Assembly (NCBI GenBank): GCA_913044155.1
Contig: CAJWNF010000001.1
Coordinates: forward strand, 1-18,125
Reading direction: 5' to 3'
DNA from: an uncultured Gammaproteobacteria bacterium
Lineage (GTDB): Bacteria > Pseudomonadota > Gammaproteobacteria > PS1 > Thioglobaceae
Length of the DNA: 18,125 nucleotides
The stretch's first letter is position 1; each line of letters begins with the position of its first letter. Under the pieces are notes generated by a model, which did no database searches, was not told the origin of the DNA, and saw only the letters and a program-made list of their open reading frames with translations. Of the stretch, positions 1-9,421 are shown one piece after another. The translations under genes and the position numbers were made by a program.

Positions 1-961
1 ATTTATTGTGATTTGTATTAAATTTTTCAACAACTTGGTCGGAAAATTCAAACTCACTCCCAGCTTCATCTTCAATATCTTCGAATCCTATGGAAAAGGT
101 TCTGATGTTTTTATGGCCTATTTCATTGAGTAAGGCAACGATCAAAGAGGAGTCAAGACCGCCTGAGAGCAAAACACCTATAGGAACGTCTGTAGCTGAG
201 ATTCTTTTTGCAACTGCAAGAGTTAATAATTCATGGGTTCTTTCAATATAGTCTTCATCCGATATTTCACTATTTGACCTCTCAGCTAAAGGCCTCCAAT
301 AAGTATTCTCTCTCCAGCCTCCTTTAGAGTCTATAGAGATGGTTGTTGCTGGCCTAACTTTTCGAATACCCTTAACAATAGTATTAGGTGCAGGAACAAC
401 GCCGTGTAAAGATAATTGCTGCTGAAGAGCTATAGGATTGATGGTCTCGTCAATATTTTGGGTCAATAATGACTGAGTATTAGAAGCAAAAGTGAAAGCT
501 CTACTCGATAAACTATAATAGAGCGGCTTAATACCCATTCTGTCACGTGCAATAAACAAATTTTGTTTGGTTATATCATAAACACAAAAAGCAAACATGC
601 CATCTAAATGTTCAACGCAATCTTCACCCCAATAGTGATACGCTTTCAAAATAACTTCTGTGTCAGAATGTGAGAAAAATGAGTAACCTTTTTTGGCTAG
701 CTGGAGGCGTAGTCTTTTGTAGTTATAAATCGTTCCGTTAAAAACTAGCACCAAATTTAGAACATCATCCAACATCGGTTGAGCGCCATGACTGGACAAA
801 TCAATAATACTCAGGCGTTGATGGCCAAACCCTATCTTGCCGTCTACCCATTGACCACTTGAGTCAGGACCCCTTCTAGCAAGTCGAGTCATCATAGTTT
901 TTAGTGATTTTGAGGAGACATTTTTCCCGTCAAAGCGTAACTGGCCACATATACCGCACAT
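1..961 (-). CDS. Asparagine-synthase-family amidotransferase, probably N-acetylglutaminylglutamine amide (NAGGN) synthesis; 3' end cut by window edge
   Basis: Reverse translation from the ATG at 959-961 stays open for 320 codons to base 1, so the carboxy-terminal part lies outside the window. Residues 1-6 are MCGICG, putting the class-II glutamine amidotransferase nucleophile at Cys2. The glutaminase domain continues with RRGPDSSG (29-36), GHQRLSIIDLS (46-56) and FNGTIYNY (74-81). The synthetase domain begins near residue 240 and carries the ATP-binding SGGLDSS at 266-272. From memory of the family, the start MCGICGxLRFDG, the stretch FFSHSDTEVILKAYHYWG (95-112) and HGVVPAPNTI (186-195) fit the amidotransferase that makes the osmoprotectant dipeptide amide NAGGN (called AsnO in rhizobia) better than AsnB, which usually has FNGEIYN. 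A NAGGN role predicts an acetyltransferase-ligase partner gene just outside the window. It diverges from leuC, and no clear ribosome binding site precedes it. Family membership is sure; the NAGGN sub-assignment is likely. Confidence 0.85.
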   Translation of the reverse strand, partial: MCGICGQLRFDGKNVSSKSLKTMMTRLARRGPDSSGQWVDGKIGFGHQRLSIIDLSSHGAQPMLDDVLNLVLVFNGTIYNYKRLRLQLAKKGYSFFSHSDTEVILKAYHYWGEDCVEHLDGMFAFCVYDITKQNLFIARDRMGIKPLYYSLSSRAFTFASNTQSLLTQNIDETINPIALQQQLSLHGVVPAPNTIVKGIRKVRPATTISIDSKGGWRENTYWRPLAERSNSEISDEDYIERTHELLTLAVAKRISATDVPIGVLLSGGLDSSLIVALLNEIGHKNIRTFSIGFEDIEDEAGSEFEFSDQVVEKFNTNHNK

Positions 962-1099
962 ATTTGAAATTGTTATATTTTAATTTCTTATAAAACCAAT
1001 AAATTTCATCAAGAATGTTAAATACCAGTTTTATATTTCCTTAGAGGGGTTAAGTAAAAATGTAAAATGCTTTATTTTAACAAGTATTGCAAATAAATA

Positions 1100-2500
1100 A
1101 TGGCTCAAACTCTATACGATAAGTTAATGAGTGCACACATTGTTCATGAGGAAGGTGGCGCGACACTTATCTATATTGACCGGCAACTCATACATGAGGT
1201 TACATCGCCACAAGCGTTTGAAGGTCTTGCACTATCAGGAAGAAAGCTATGGCGTAACGACGCTAATCTAGCGGTACCAGACCACAACGTGCCAACTACT
1301 GATAGGTCAAATGGTATCAAAGGCATTGTTGACCCTGTCTCTAGATTGCAAGTCGAAACACTAAACAAGAATTGTGAAGAATTTGAGATCAATGAAATTC
1401 AAATGAACGATATTCGTCAAGGCATCGTCCATGTTATTGGGCCAGAACAGGGGGCCACCCTGCCAGGCATGAGTATTGTTTGTGGTGACTCGCATACCTC
1501 GACCCATGGCGCTCTTGGGGCACTTGCATTTGGTATTGGCACTTCAGAAGTAGAGCACGTGCTTGCTACTGGATGTTTATGGCAAAACAAGCTAAAGAAC
1601 TTGAAAATCGAGGTAAATGGCAACTTAGATAGACATGTTAGTGCTAAAGATATTGCACTTTATATCATAGGTCAAATCGGCACAGCTGGAGGCACCGGTT
1701 TTGCTATAGAATTTTGCGGCACAACCATACAAAACTTAAGTATTGAAGGCAGAATGACGCTTTGTAATATGGCGATTGAGGCAGGTGCAAGAGTTGGCAT
1801 GGTCGCAGTTGACGACAAAACGATTGAATATGTTCGAGGGAGGCCTTTTGCACCAAAAGCTGAGCAATGGGATTTGGCTGTTGCTTATTGGAAAACCCTT
1901 CATACTGACGAAGGTGCAGACTTCGACAAGACAGTAGAAATTAATGCTAGTGACATTAAGTCGCAGGTTACCTGGGGGACTTCTCCTGAGATGGTTGTAG
2001 AAATAGATGGCTCAACCCCTGATCCAGACCAAGAAAGTGATAAAATTAAGGCAGATAGTATTCGTAACGCGCTGAAATATATTAATTTAAAACCTAATAC
2101 TGCTATGAAATCTGTCTCAATCGATAAAGTTTTTATCGGCTCATGTACAAATTCAAGAATTGAGGACCTTCGTGAAGCTGCAGCTGTAGCAAAAGGAAAT
2201 ATAATTGCAGACAATATAAAACTGGCACTCGTTGTTCCTGGCTCTGGTCTTATAAAAAAACAAGCGGAAAGCGAAGGCCTTGATGAAATTTTTATCGAAG
2301 CCGGTTTTGAATGGCGCGAACCTGGCTGTTCTATGTGTCTCGCTATGAATGCCGATAAACTTGAAGTTGGAGAGCGATGTGCAAGCACCTCCAATAGAAA
2401 CTTTGAGGGCCGCCAAGGACAAGGTTCATTTACTCATCTAGTTAGCCCTGCTGTCGCTGCCGCAAGCGCCATTACAGGACACTTTTCAGGGGTTAAGTGA
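1100..2500 (+). CDS. leuC: 3-isopropylmalate dehydratase large subunit
   Basis: LeuC is the iron-sulfur catalytic subunit that, with LeuD, isomerises 2-isopropylmalate to 3-isopropylmalate in leucine synthesis in the cytoplasm. The protein has 466 residues, the same length as the enterobacterial enzyme. Aconitase-superfamily landmarks are PDHNVPT (60-66), [11 protein letters not shown] (128-138), [11 protein letters not shown] (144-154), and the three 4Fe-4S ligands Cys349 (GSCTNSR), Cys410 and Cys413 (GCSMCLAMN). The carboxy end carries the substrate-site segment [12 protein letters not shown] (430-440). One oddity is ATGCLWQ at 156-162, where I recall ATQTLxQ in most homologues. The ATG at 1100 is the first possible start because an in-frame TAA lies at 1094-1096; no Shine-Dalgarno sequence is evident. 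Its TGA overlaps the leuD ATG by one base, so the two subunits are probably translated in step. leuA and leuB are not in the window. Confidence 0.97.
   Translation: MAQTLYDKLMSAHIVHEEGGATLIYIDRQLIHEVTSPQAFEGLALSGRKLWRNDANLAVPDHNVPTTDRSNGIKGIVDPVSRLQVETLNKNCEEFEINEIQMNDIRQGIVHVIGPEQGATLPGMSIVCGDSHTSTHGALGALAFGIGTSEVEHVLATGCLWQNKLKNLKIEVNGNLDRHVSAKDIALYIIGQIGTAGGTGFAIEFCGTTIQNLSIEGRMTLCNMAIEAGARVGMVAVDDKTIEYVRGRPFAPKAEQWDLAVAYWKTLHTDEGADFDKTVEINASDIKSQVTWGTSPEMVVEIDGSTPDPDQESDKIKADSIRNALKYINLKPNTAMKSVSIDKVFIGSCTNSRIEDLREAAAVAKGNIIADNIKLALVVPGSGLIKKQAESEGLDEIFIEAGFEWREPGCSMCLAMNADKLEVGERCASTSNRNFEGRQGQGSFTHLVSPAVAAASAITGHFSGVK
2488..2492 (+). promoter_or_regulatory. Ribosome binding site of leuD
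   Basis: AGGGG lies inside the end of leuC, seven bases before the ATG at 2500. It is one of the few clear Shine-Dalgarno sequences in this window and decides the leuD start in favour of 2500 over the GTG at 2497. Confidence 0.65.
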
Positions 2501-3114
2501 TGAAACAATTTAGCATTCTCAATTCTATTGCTACCCCTTTAGATAGAGCAAACATTGACACAGACGCGATAATCCCAAAGCAATTCCTTAAATCAATTAA
2601 GCGAACTGGTTTTGGTCCTAATTTGTTTGATGCATGGCGATACCTAGATCATGGTGAGGTAGGTATGGATAATTCAAAAAGACCGCTTAATCCAGACTTT
2701 GTACTAAATAATCCTAAATACAGCGAATCTCAAATCCTTTTGACAAGAAGTAATTTTGGCTGTGGATCTTCCAGAGAGCACGCGCCCTGGGCGCTAGAGG
2801 ATTACGGTTTTCGAGCTATTATTGCACCAAGTTTTGCCGATATTTTTTATAACAATTGCTTCAAGAATGGACTTCTACCTATTACACTTAATAGTGATAT
2901 AGTAGATATACTGTTTGAATTTCAAGGTGAAATCGAAATTAATCTAAAAAAGCAAAGCGTTAAAGCGGATAACAAGACCTATCATTTTGATGTTGACTCT
3001 GAACGCAAAAGAAGACTCATCAATGGGCTAGATGATATTGATTTAACATTGCAATATGAAGATGAAATTCGTTCATTTGAAGCTCAACATTTAAATAAGT
3101 ATCCCTGGTTATGA
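2500..3114 (+). CDS. leuD: 3-isopropylmalate dehydratase small subunit
   Basis: LeuD is the small swivelling subunit that completes the isopropylmalate isomerase active site with LeuC. With the ATG at 2500 the protein has 204 residues, close to the usual 200. The amino end shows [17 protein letters not shown], typical of the small subunit, and the conserved loop [14 protein letters not shown] lies in the middle, followed by [22 protein letters not shown] chose the ATG at 2500 over the GTG at 2497 because AGGGG at 2488-2492 sits seven bases before it and because it overlaps the leuC stop in a TGATG arrangement. Its own TGA overlaps the ruvA start (ATGA at 3111-3114), so leuC, leuD and ruvA form one translationally coupled run. 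Confidence 0.96.
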   Translation: MKQFSILNSIATPLDRANIDTDAIIPKQFLKSIKRTGFGPNLFDAWRYLDHGEVGMDNSKRPLNPDFVLNNPKYSESQILLTRSNFGCGSSREHAPWALEDYGFRAIIAPSFADIFYNNCFKNGLLPITLNSDIVDILFEFQGEIEINLKKQSVKADNKTYHFDVDSERKRRLINGLDDIDLTLQYEDEIRSFEAQHLNKYPWL

Positions 3115-3704
3115 TTGGCCACTTAAAAGGAAAACTGATTAGCAAAAACCCGCCAGAAATTCTCCTTGAAGTTGGAGGGATTGGCTATGAATTACTTTGC
3201 CCTATGTCTACTTTTTATCAATTTGACAGTGATCAAAAAGATATTTTGCTATATACACATCTCAGTATTAAGGATGACTCACATACCCTATTTGGTTTTA
3301 TTACTAAAGATGAAAAAAATCTGTTTAGAGAATTAATTAGGGTTAACGGTGTAGGTCCAAAAGTGGCTCTCGCTATACTGTCTCATTTGTCTGTAAGCTC
3401 TCTTGTAGAATGCATCATCAATGAAAATGCAGAGCTACTAGCTAAAACTCCAGGTATAGGTAAAAAAACGGCACTCAAAGTTATTGTTGAGCTTCAAGAC
3501 AGGCTTGATAAAGTTGAACTAACTAGCGCATCAACCTTAGTAATGAGCAACAAAGTAGGACAAAATACAAACACAAAGCAAGCACTCACAGCGCTTCAGT
3601 CTCTTGGCTTTAAGGTAAAAGAAGCCAACAAAATGCTATCAACTATAGAAGATCAAACACTATCCACCGAAGAGCTTATTCGCCTTGCGTTAAGAAACAA
3701 GTAA
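3111..3704 (+). CDS. ruvA: Holliday junction DNA helicase subunit RuvA
   Basis: RuvA binds the four-way Holliday junction as a tetramer and loads the RuvB motor for branch migration during recombinational repair. The 197-residue protein shows domain I from MIGHLKGKL with the GGIGYEL strand, two helix-hairpin-helix elements ([14 protein letters not shown] near 76-89 and [14 protein letters not shown] near 112-125), and the small carboxy-terminal RuvB-contacting domain with [16 protein letters not shown]. Length is close to the usual 200-205. The start is fixed by an ATGA overlap with the leuD stop. In most gammaproteobacteria ruvA is next to ruvC and ruvB; here it follows leuD, ruvC is about 10 kb away on the other strand, and ruvB is not in the window. 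Its stop is immediately followed by the stop codon of the convergent RND gene. Confidence 0.96.
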   Translation: MIGHLKGKLISKNPPEILLEVGGIGYELLCPMSTFYQFDSDQKDILLYTHLSIKDDSHTLFGFITKDEKNLFRELIRVNGVGPKVALAILSHLSVSSLVECIINENAELLAKTPGIGKKTALKVIVELQDRLDKVELTSASTLVMSNKVGQNTNTKQALTALQSLGFKVKEANKMLSTIEDQTLSTEELIRLALRNK

Positions 3705-6700
3705 TTAAGCTAGTGACTTCTTAGAAAACTTCTTTCTGACTCTGCCTAACCAATTAATGAAATCATAATTCATTAAATACATACAAGGCAGCAATATTAA
3801 AGTCATCACTGTACCAAAGATTAATCCATAACCAAGAGCTAAAACCATAGGCTGTAAAAAGTAGTCAGTTCCTCCGAGGCCATAGGCGAGTGGTAGAACA
3901 CCTGCCAGTGTAGTTAAGGTCGTCAGAACGACCGCCCTGAGACGGTCTCTAGCCCCTTTTGCTATCCAGGTAATCTTGTCTTCTATCTGAGCTTTCTTTG
4001 CCTTGATATAGTTAAGGTGACTAACCATAACTAGGGAGTCATTAACGATTACACCAATTAAAGCTAAAGACCCTGTTAGAGCAAAGAAACTTAGTGGCTC
4101 ACCATGAAAAAAGAACGCCCAAATAACTCCTATAAGCGAAAATGGAACTGCAGCCAAAACCAGAAACGGTTGCGAATAGGAATTAAACAAAATGGCGAGT
4201 AGAAGGAATACTCCCAAAATAGAAACGATAAAGGCATTTTGGAAACTCTCCATCGACTCAAGAACGTCTTGAGCGCCACCAGCACTAATAATTGCCACCT
4301 GAGGAAAGTTAGCTCCCGCGTTAAGTTCTTCTAGAACAGAAGTCTGTGCCGCTTGAGAGGTTGTTACCTTATCATCTACACTTGCTGATATTGATACAGA
4401 ACGTTCACCATCAAAGTGGTTAAAGTCGGGCTCGCCTTTGATATCTCGAATGCTTGAGAATTGACTCATCGGTATCAAGTTGCCTTGACGGTTCTTCACC
4501 TTGGTATTCATAATGAAGTTTTCTGAATAGTTGTTGTTACCAATATAAACCCTTACATCTTCATCTTTGCCAGCAATACGAACATCTGTTGCATAGGAAC
4601 CAGAAAAGGCAGTTTTCAAATGTCGATAGACTTGTTGGTATTCAACTCCAAGTCTAGCCATTTCATCAAAATCTAGTACAGTTTCTATGCGTGGTTTACC
4701 AATCTCATCATCACGATTAATATTATCAACACCCTCCATATCAGACAATAGACCTACTAGTCGATTAGCAGCAGCGGTTCTCTGCTCATCGTTGTCACTT
4801 ATCAAATTAATTTCAATATCCTCTCCTGCCGGCGGACCCGGTCTTTGCACAGAGAAATTAATTTCTTCAGCGCCTTGAATAACTGTTGAACTTTTTTTGA
4901 TTTTCTCCATAATCTCTTCTGCACCAATCTCTCTTTCACTAGTCGGTATAAGCGCTATTGATATGTTTGCTTCGTTCGTAAAGTAACTGCCAATATTGCT
5001 CGTCACTGATTCAAGATTTTCCCCCGCTTCCTCCATAATAATCTTTTCAAGCCCAATTACCAGTTTTTCCGTATAAGCAGCAGAGCTTCCATTAGGAGCT
5101 TCAACTCTTGCATACATCTGGTCAGCACCTCTTGAAGGAAATAAAGTCAATGGCATCTGGGTTATTGCAAAATACAAGGAATAAGCAAATAGCGCGATAA
5201 ATAATGGAACTATAAGATAGCGCCAACGCAACAACCTAGCAACTAACTTATTAAAAAAGTTTTCAACCGGGATAAACCAAGTCTTTTGTCTTTCAGCTTT
5301 TTTATTGGCGAGATGAGCTGGCAAAGCAAAGGTTATTTCTAAAAAAGAGAAGGTCAAGGCAAAAATAACAACAACCGGCAAAACGTATATAAATTTGCCC
5401 ATTATGCCGGTCATTAAAAACATTGATGACATCACCAGTATGGTGGTTAGAATGGTTGTAACGACTGGCAATATAACCCTCTTAAAACCCTTGACCACAT
5501 TGTCAAAAACATTTCCTTCGCGATTCTTGTAATGATGAATACTTTCAGCAATAATAATACTATCATCGACGACAATACCTAAAACCAGAATAAATCCAGA
5601 AAGTGAAATTAGATTAATAGTATCACCTGTCAATCCAAGTCCGGCAACCGTTCCTAGTAATGTTACAGGCAAACTGATTGCTACCCAGAATGCCGTCTTA
5701 AGAGACAAAAATATACCTAAAACTATAAGCACTAATGTCAAACCTATATAGCCATTCCTGACAATAATATCTAGACGATTTTCAACTGATATTGAGCGAT
5801 CTTGGGTATAAAAAATTCTTAAACCAGCAGGATAATTTTCTTGTAATTCTAAAACCCTTTCCTTTACTCTGGCTACTGTTCTTATAATGTCTGATTGCTC
5901 CTGTTTTAAGATTTCCAAAATAAACCCTTTAGTGCCATTAACTCTAGTAATTGAAGTTTCTTCTTCATCACCTCGAAAAACCTTAGCAATATCTCCAAGC
6001 CTGACAATAGGGCCATCAAATATTGACTTGATAACAACCTCCTCAATATCACTTATATCTTCATATTCTGACAATATGACAATATTTTTCTTAAGGTCAG
6101 CCTGATTATTGTCTCCCAAGGTGAAACGCATATTTCTACTTGAAATTGCAGATATAACTTCATTAATTGAAATGTTATATTTACTTAATTTTTCAGGGTC
6201 AACCTTAATTTGAATTTCACTGTCCAAATAGCCGTTTTTATTTATTTTGGAAACACCATTAACCATCGAGAGGGCCTTCTCCATATCATCGGTAATCTGT
6301 CTAGCCTCTGCATAATCAAAACCGGCACCATCGATGTTGATATTAAGAATTGGGATTTCCATGATATTAAAGTCAAGGACACGTGGAAGTTCGGTAACCT
6401 CTTCAGGCAAACTTCCAACACGATTGACAGCATTTCTAATGTCATTCTTGACAGTAACAACATCTTTAAGATCTGCCTCAAGCGTTACAATAATACTGGA
6501 AAGACCTTCACGAGAAGTAGAAGTAAAATTTTTAATGCCATTAACGTTGATCAGCTCGTTTTCAATAACTTTTGTGACGCCTTGTTCAACATCTTCGGGC
6601 GAGGCACCAGGATAGGCTGTTGTCACAGCTAAAATTTCAAAATCAACCGAAGGAAATTGATCGCGTTGTATCTGTTGAAAAGATAATAAACCTACAGCAA

Positions 6701-6767
6701 TAAAAGCAAAAGAGAAGACAATCGCAAACTTTTTCTGCTGTACCAAGAATTTTAGAAAAGCATCCAT
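3705..6767 (-). CDS. RND-family efflux permease (AcrB-like)
   Basis: This 1020-residue inner-membrane protein has the full resistance-nodulation-division layout: one membrane segment near residues 14-30, a large periplasmic porter domain, TM2-TM6 at about 338-485, a second membrane segment near 515-535 followed by a second periplasmic domain, and the final TM cluster from about 843 to 1000. TM4 carries the paired aspartates (VVDDSIII, D401-D402) expected for proton relay. TM10 has GVIVNDSLV (905-913), so Asn909 or Asp910 replaces the AcrB lysine (K940), while the following RLRAVVLTT keeps an arginine and threonine. LPAHLANKK after TM6 is typical of one subgroup of HAE1 permeases. A good ribosome binding site (AGGTG at 6772-6776) supports the start at 6767. 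No periplasmic adaptor or outer-membrane channel gene adjoins it; upstream is typA. Substrate cannot be inferred. It ends flush against ruvA. Confidence 0.93.
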   Translation of the reverse strand: MDAFLKFLVQQKKFAIVFSFAFIAVGLLSFQQIQRDQFPSVDFEILAVTTAYPGASPEDVEQGVTKVIENELINVNGIKNFTSTSREGLSSIIVTLEADLKDVVTVKNDIRNAVNRVGSLPEEVTELPRVLDFNIMEIPILNINIDGAGFDYAEARQITDDMEKALSMVNGVSKINKNGYLDSEIQIKVDPEKLSKYNISINEVISAISSRNMRFTLGDNNQADLKKNIVILSEYEDISDIEEVVIKSIFDGPIVRLGDIAKVFRGDEEETSITRVNGTKGFILEILKQEQSDIIRTVARVKERVLELQENYPAGLRIFYTQDRSISVENRLDIIVRNGYIGLTLVLIVLGIFLSLKTAFWVAISLPVTLLGTVAGLGLTGDTINLISLSGFILVLGIVVDDSIIIAESIHHYKNREGNVFDNVVKGFKRVILPVVTTILTTILVMSSMFLMTGIMGKFIYVLPVVVIFALTFSFLEITFALPAHLANKKAERQKTWFIPVENFFNKLVARLLRWRYLIVPLFIALFAYSLYFAITQMPLTLFPSRGADQMYARVEAPNGSSAAYTEKLVIGLEKIIMEEAGENLESVTSNIGSYFTNEANISIALIPTSEREIGAEEIMEKIKKSSTVIQGAEEINFSVQRPGPPAGEDIEINLISDNDEQRTAAANRLVGLLSDMEGVDNINRDDEIGKPRIETVLDFDEMARLGVEYQQVYRHLKTAFSGSYATDVRIAGKDEDVRVYIGNNNYSENFIMNTKVKNRQGNLIPMSQFSSIRDIKGEPDFNHFDGERSVSISASVDDKVTTSQAAQTSVLEELNAGANFPQVAIISAGGAQDVLESMESFQNAFIVSILGVFLLLAILFNSYSQPFLVLAAVPFSLIGVIWAFFFHGEPLSFFALTGSLALIGVIVNDSLVMVSHLNYIKAKKAQIEDKITWIAKGARDRLRAVVLTTLTTLAGVLPLAYGLGGTDYFLQPMVLALGYGLIFGTVMTLILLPCMYLMNYDFINWLGRVRKKFSKKSLA

Positions 6768-6807
6768 AGTACACCTATTTAATTATGTCAAATTGTCCCT
6801 GACTGAG

Positions 6808-6813
6808 ATTATA
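6808..6813 (-). promoter_or_regulatory. Candidate -10 element of the RND permease gene
   Basis: A perfect TATAAT on the minus strand lies 40 bases before the start codon, in the 80-base gap after typA. No convincing -35 hexamer stands 16-18 bases upstream, so this rests on the -10 match alone in AT-rich DNA. If real, the permease can be expressed separately from typA. Confidence 0.3.
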
Positions 6814-6847
6814 TAAGTGTTTATTTTGTTGTATCTATATAAATTAG

Positions 6848-8659
6848 TCAACCATTTCTAGCTCTTTTTCTTTGATTTTCAGTTAGCAAACGCTTACGTA
6901 GACGAATATTTTTTGGTGTAACTTCCACCAATTCGTCGTCATCTATAAATTCTAATGCCTGTTCTAAATCGAGCCTTACAGGTGGTATTAATGCCACTGC
7001 TTCATCTGAGCCAGAGGCACGAACATTTGTCAATTGTTTGCCTTTCATTACATTGACCACTAGATCCTTATCTCTGGAATTAATTCCAACCACCATTCCC
7101 TCATAGATATCTTCACCATGACCTATAAAGAATTTCCCACTTTTTTGTAAATTAAAGATTGCATAGGCAACTGATTTACCTTGATTCATTGAGATTAAAG
7201 AACCGTTTACTCTTTGACCAATTTTTCCTTCTTTTTGTGGCCTATAAGATTCAAAAGATGAGTACATTAAACCGGTACCAGTTGTAGCAGTAAGAAAATC
7301 AGTACGGAAACCAATAAGACCTCTAGCAGGTATTACAAAGTCAAGCTTGACACGGCCCTTGCCATCTGGTGCCATATTCGTCAGTTCAGCCTTTCGTTCA
7401 CCCAGCTTTTCCATTACCGAGCCCTGATGTCTTGACTCGACGTCAACTGCTAGATTCTCAAAAGGCTCACAAATGACACCATCTACCTCTCTAAGTATCA
7501 CTTGCGGCCTACCCACTGAAACCTCAAAGCCCTCCCTTCGCATGGTTTCAATCAGGATTGATAAATGCAGTTCACCCCTACCTGATACAAGAAATTCAGA
7601 AGCATCTTCGGTATCTTCCACTCTCAACGCTACGTTGTAAATTAATTCTTTGTCTAGTCGCTCTTTGATATTTCTTGAGGTTATGTATTTACCGTCAAGC
7701 CCAGCAAAAGGAGAGTCATTAACTCTAAATGCCATACTAACAGTGGGTTCATCAACACTTAGAGGCGGCAGAGCCTCAACTATAGAAGGGTCGCAGATTG
7801 TATCAGAAATTGAAATATTCTCGATTCCAACAACTCCGACAATATCTCCAGCAGCTGCAGAATCAGTTTCATGTCTTTCAAGACCATGAAAACCGAGCAA
7901 TTGTGATATTTTGACATTCCTTTTCGTACCGTCAGAGTTTATCAAAACAGCTTGCATATTTTTCTTAGCTATTCCTCTTATTACTCTACCAATACCTATA
8001 GCACCAACAAAAGAAGAATAGTCTAAAGAGCTTATTTGCATTTGAAAAGCTCCATCAAGATTGACATCAGGAGCTGGAACTTTGTCAATAATTGCTTCAA
8101 ACATTGGAGTCATGTCACCATCTCTTGCACTATCATCAATAGAAGCATATCCACCTAGAGCGGAAGCGTAAATTACAGGAAAGTCCAATTGTTCTTCAGT
8201 TGCCCCTAACTGATCAAAAAGATCAAAAACCTGGTCAATTACCCAATCTGGACGAGCGCTCGGTCGATCAATTTTATTAATGACAACAATAGGACTCAAA
8301 CCCTGTTCGAATGCTTTTTTTGTTACAAAGCGAGTTTGTGGCATAGGGCCATCAACAGCATCAACCAGCAAAAGCACACTATCGACCATTGAAAGCACTC
8401 TTTCAACCTCGCCGCCAAAATCTGCGTGCCCAGGAGTATCAACAATGTTAATTCTATATTCTCCCCAGCTAATTGCGGTATTTTTTGAACTGATAGTGAT
8501 TCCACGCTCTTTTTCTAGGTCATTTGAGTCCATCATTCGATTTGAAGTCTGAAAACGCTCATCAAAGGTCTGTGACTGAGAAAGGAGTTTATCGACAAGC
8601 GTTGTTTTGCCATGATCAACGTGAGCAATAATAGCTATATTTCTAAGTTTGGTAATCAT
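6848..8659 (-). CDS. typA: Ribosome-associated translational GTPase BipA/TypA
   Basis: BipA is an EF-G-like GTPase that binds 70S ribosomes and helps large-subunit assembly, especially under cold or other stress. The 603-residue length is close to the standard 607. The GTPase domain shows the P-loop AHVDHGKTT (13-21), the switch regions with EKERGITI and [16 protein letters not shown], and NKIDRP for guanine recognition. The later EF-G-like domains and the BipA-specific carboxy-terminal domain follow, including [33 protein letters not shown] and the basic end [15 protein letters not shown]. The ATG at 8657-8659 matches the family amino end ([19 protein letters not shown]); only a weak AGTGA precedes it. 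It diverges from rlmE across a 138-base AT-rich gap in which I see no clear promoter, and is followed in the same direction by the RND permease. Confidence 0.97.
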   Translation of the reverse strand: MITKLRNIAIIAHVDHGKTTLVDKLLSQSQTFDERFQTSNRMMDSNDLEKERGITISSKNTAISWGEYRINIVDTPGHADFGGEVERVLSMVDSVLLLVDAVDGPMPQTRFVTKKAFEQGLSPIVVINKIDRPSARPDWVIDQVFDLFDQLGATEEQLDFPVIYASALGGYASIDDSARDGDMTPMFEAIIDKVPAPDVNLDGAFQMQISSLDYSSFVGAIGIGRVIRGIAKKNMQAVLINSDGTKRNVKISQLLGFHGLERHETDSAAAGDIVGVVGIENISISDTICDPSIVEALPPLSVDEPTVSMAFRVNDSPFAGLDGKYITSRNIKERLDKELIYNVALRVEDTEDASEFLVSGRGELHLSILIETMRREGFEVSVGRPQVILREVDGVICEPFENLAVDVESRHQGSVMEKLGERKAELTNMAPDGKGRVKLDFVIPARGLIGFRTDFLTATTGTGLMYSSFESYRPQKEGKIGQRVNGSLISMNQGKSVAYAIFNLQKSGKFFIGHGEDIYEGMVVGINSRDKDLVVNVMKGKQLTNVRASGSDEAVALIPPVRLDLEQALEFIDDDELVEVTPKNIRLRKRLLTENQRKRARNG

Positions 8660-8797
8660 TCACTATAGTAATCAAAAAATAAGAGCGACATTATCCCGTA
8701 AATAGCCTCTTTATCTAGATTTAATTTGAAAATGAATTATCTATTGAAATATTAGTTACACTTATAAAATAACTAAAAAATTATATGGTAAATAATT

Positions 8798-9415
8798 GTG
8801 GCAAAAACAAGTAGCTCCGTTCGCTGGATGAATGAACATTTAAAAGATGAATTTGTAAAAAAAGCTCAAAAAGAAGGTTATCGATCCAGGGCTGCATACA
8901 AGTTACTAGAAATTATCGATAAAAACCAAATTATCAAGACAGGTTTCAAGGTACTTGATCTAGGAGCTGCTCCTGGAGGATGGTCTCAGGTGGCAATAAA
9001 AATAGTTGGCAAAACAGGTCAAGTTATAGCTACCGATATCTTGCCAGTTGAAAGTATTGCAAATGTAGAATTTTTGCAAGGCGACTTTACTGAAGAGATA
9101 ATATATAACAAGCTCTTAAGTCTAACCAATAAACAGAAAATAAATGTTGTCCTATCGGATATGGCACCTAATATGAGCGGTCAAATCTCAATAGATCAGC
9201 CTAAATCAATGTATTTGGCTGAGTTGGCTCTTGATATGGCTACTAAAGTGCTTTCTCATAATGGTCACTTCGTTGTGAAGATTTTTCATGGCGATGGATT
9301 TGATAGTTTTATCCAAAATAGCCGAAAAAACTTCAAAAAAGTCATCATTAGAAAACCTAAAGCTTCACGACCCAGATCTAAAGAAGTTTATCTTATAGCT
9401 AGTCAGTTAAAATAA
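8798..9415 (+). CDS. rlmE: 23S rRNA (uridine-2'-O-)-methyltransferase RlmE (FtsJ/RrmJ)
   Basis: RlmE methylates the 2'-hydroxyl of U2552 in the 23S rRNA A-loop, using S-adenosylmethionine, late in 50S assembly. The 205-residue protein is close to the 209 of E. coli. The SAM-binding motif is [15 protein letters not shown] (52-66). The K-D-K-E catalytic set is visible at Lys35 (RAAYKLLEI), Asp121 ([10 protein letters not shown]), Lys161 (VVKIFHGDG) and Glu196 (RSKEVYLIA). The start is a GTG at 8798; the family amino end aligns from here, and the ATG at 8785 is in another frame that closes quickly. No strong ribosome binding site is seen. In most gammaproteobacteria rlmE is followed by ftsH; here ispB follows after six bases, suggesting an rlmE-ispB-dinG transcription unit. 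Confidence 0.97.
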   Translation: MAKTSSSVRWMNEHLKDEFVKKAQKEGYRSRAAYKLLEIIDKNQIIKTGFKVLDLGAAPGGWSQVAIKIVGKTGQVIATDILPVESIANVEFLQGDFTEEIIYNKLLSLTNKQKINVVLSDMAPNMSGQISIDQPKSMYLAELALDMATKVLSHNGHFVVKIFHGDGFDSFIQNSRKNFKKVIIRKPKASRPRSKEVYLIASQLK

Positions 9416-9421
9416 CGACTT

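Noticed and set aside
1044..1049. GAGGGG as a ribosome binding site for leuC
   Set aside because: It lies about 50 bases before the ATG; the only nearby ATG in range is followed at once by a stop codon.
1011..1099. Short open frames before leuC as a leucine leader peptide (attenuator)
   Set aside because: The two frames are about nine codons each with a single leucine, no run of leucine codons and no terminator-type hairpin before leuC.
1900..2394. 164-residue minus-strand frame inside leuC
   Set aside because: It is antisense to the iron-sulfur region of a clear leuC, has no recognisable domain and no ribosome binding site.
6210..6632. 140-residue plus-strand frame opposite the RND permease
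   Set aside because: It mirrors the conserved porter domain of a complete permease gene and has no family features of its own.
6763..6791. TTGACA on the minus strand at 6786-6791 as the -35 of the RND gene
   Set aside because: A -10 at proper spacing would fall on the start codon itself (TATGGA); the TATAAT at 6808-6813 is better placed.
8660..8797. Promoter pair in the typA-rlmE divergent gap
   Set aside because: Several TTGAAA and TATAAA-like hexamers occur, but none pair at 16-18 bp, and AT-rich DNA gives many such matches by chance.
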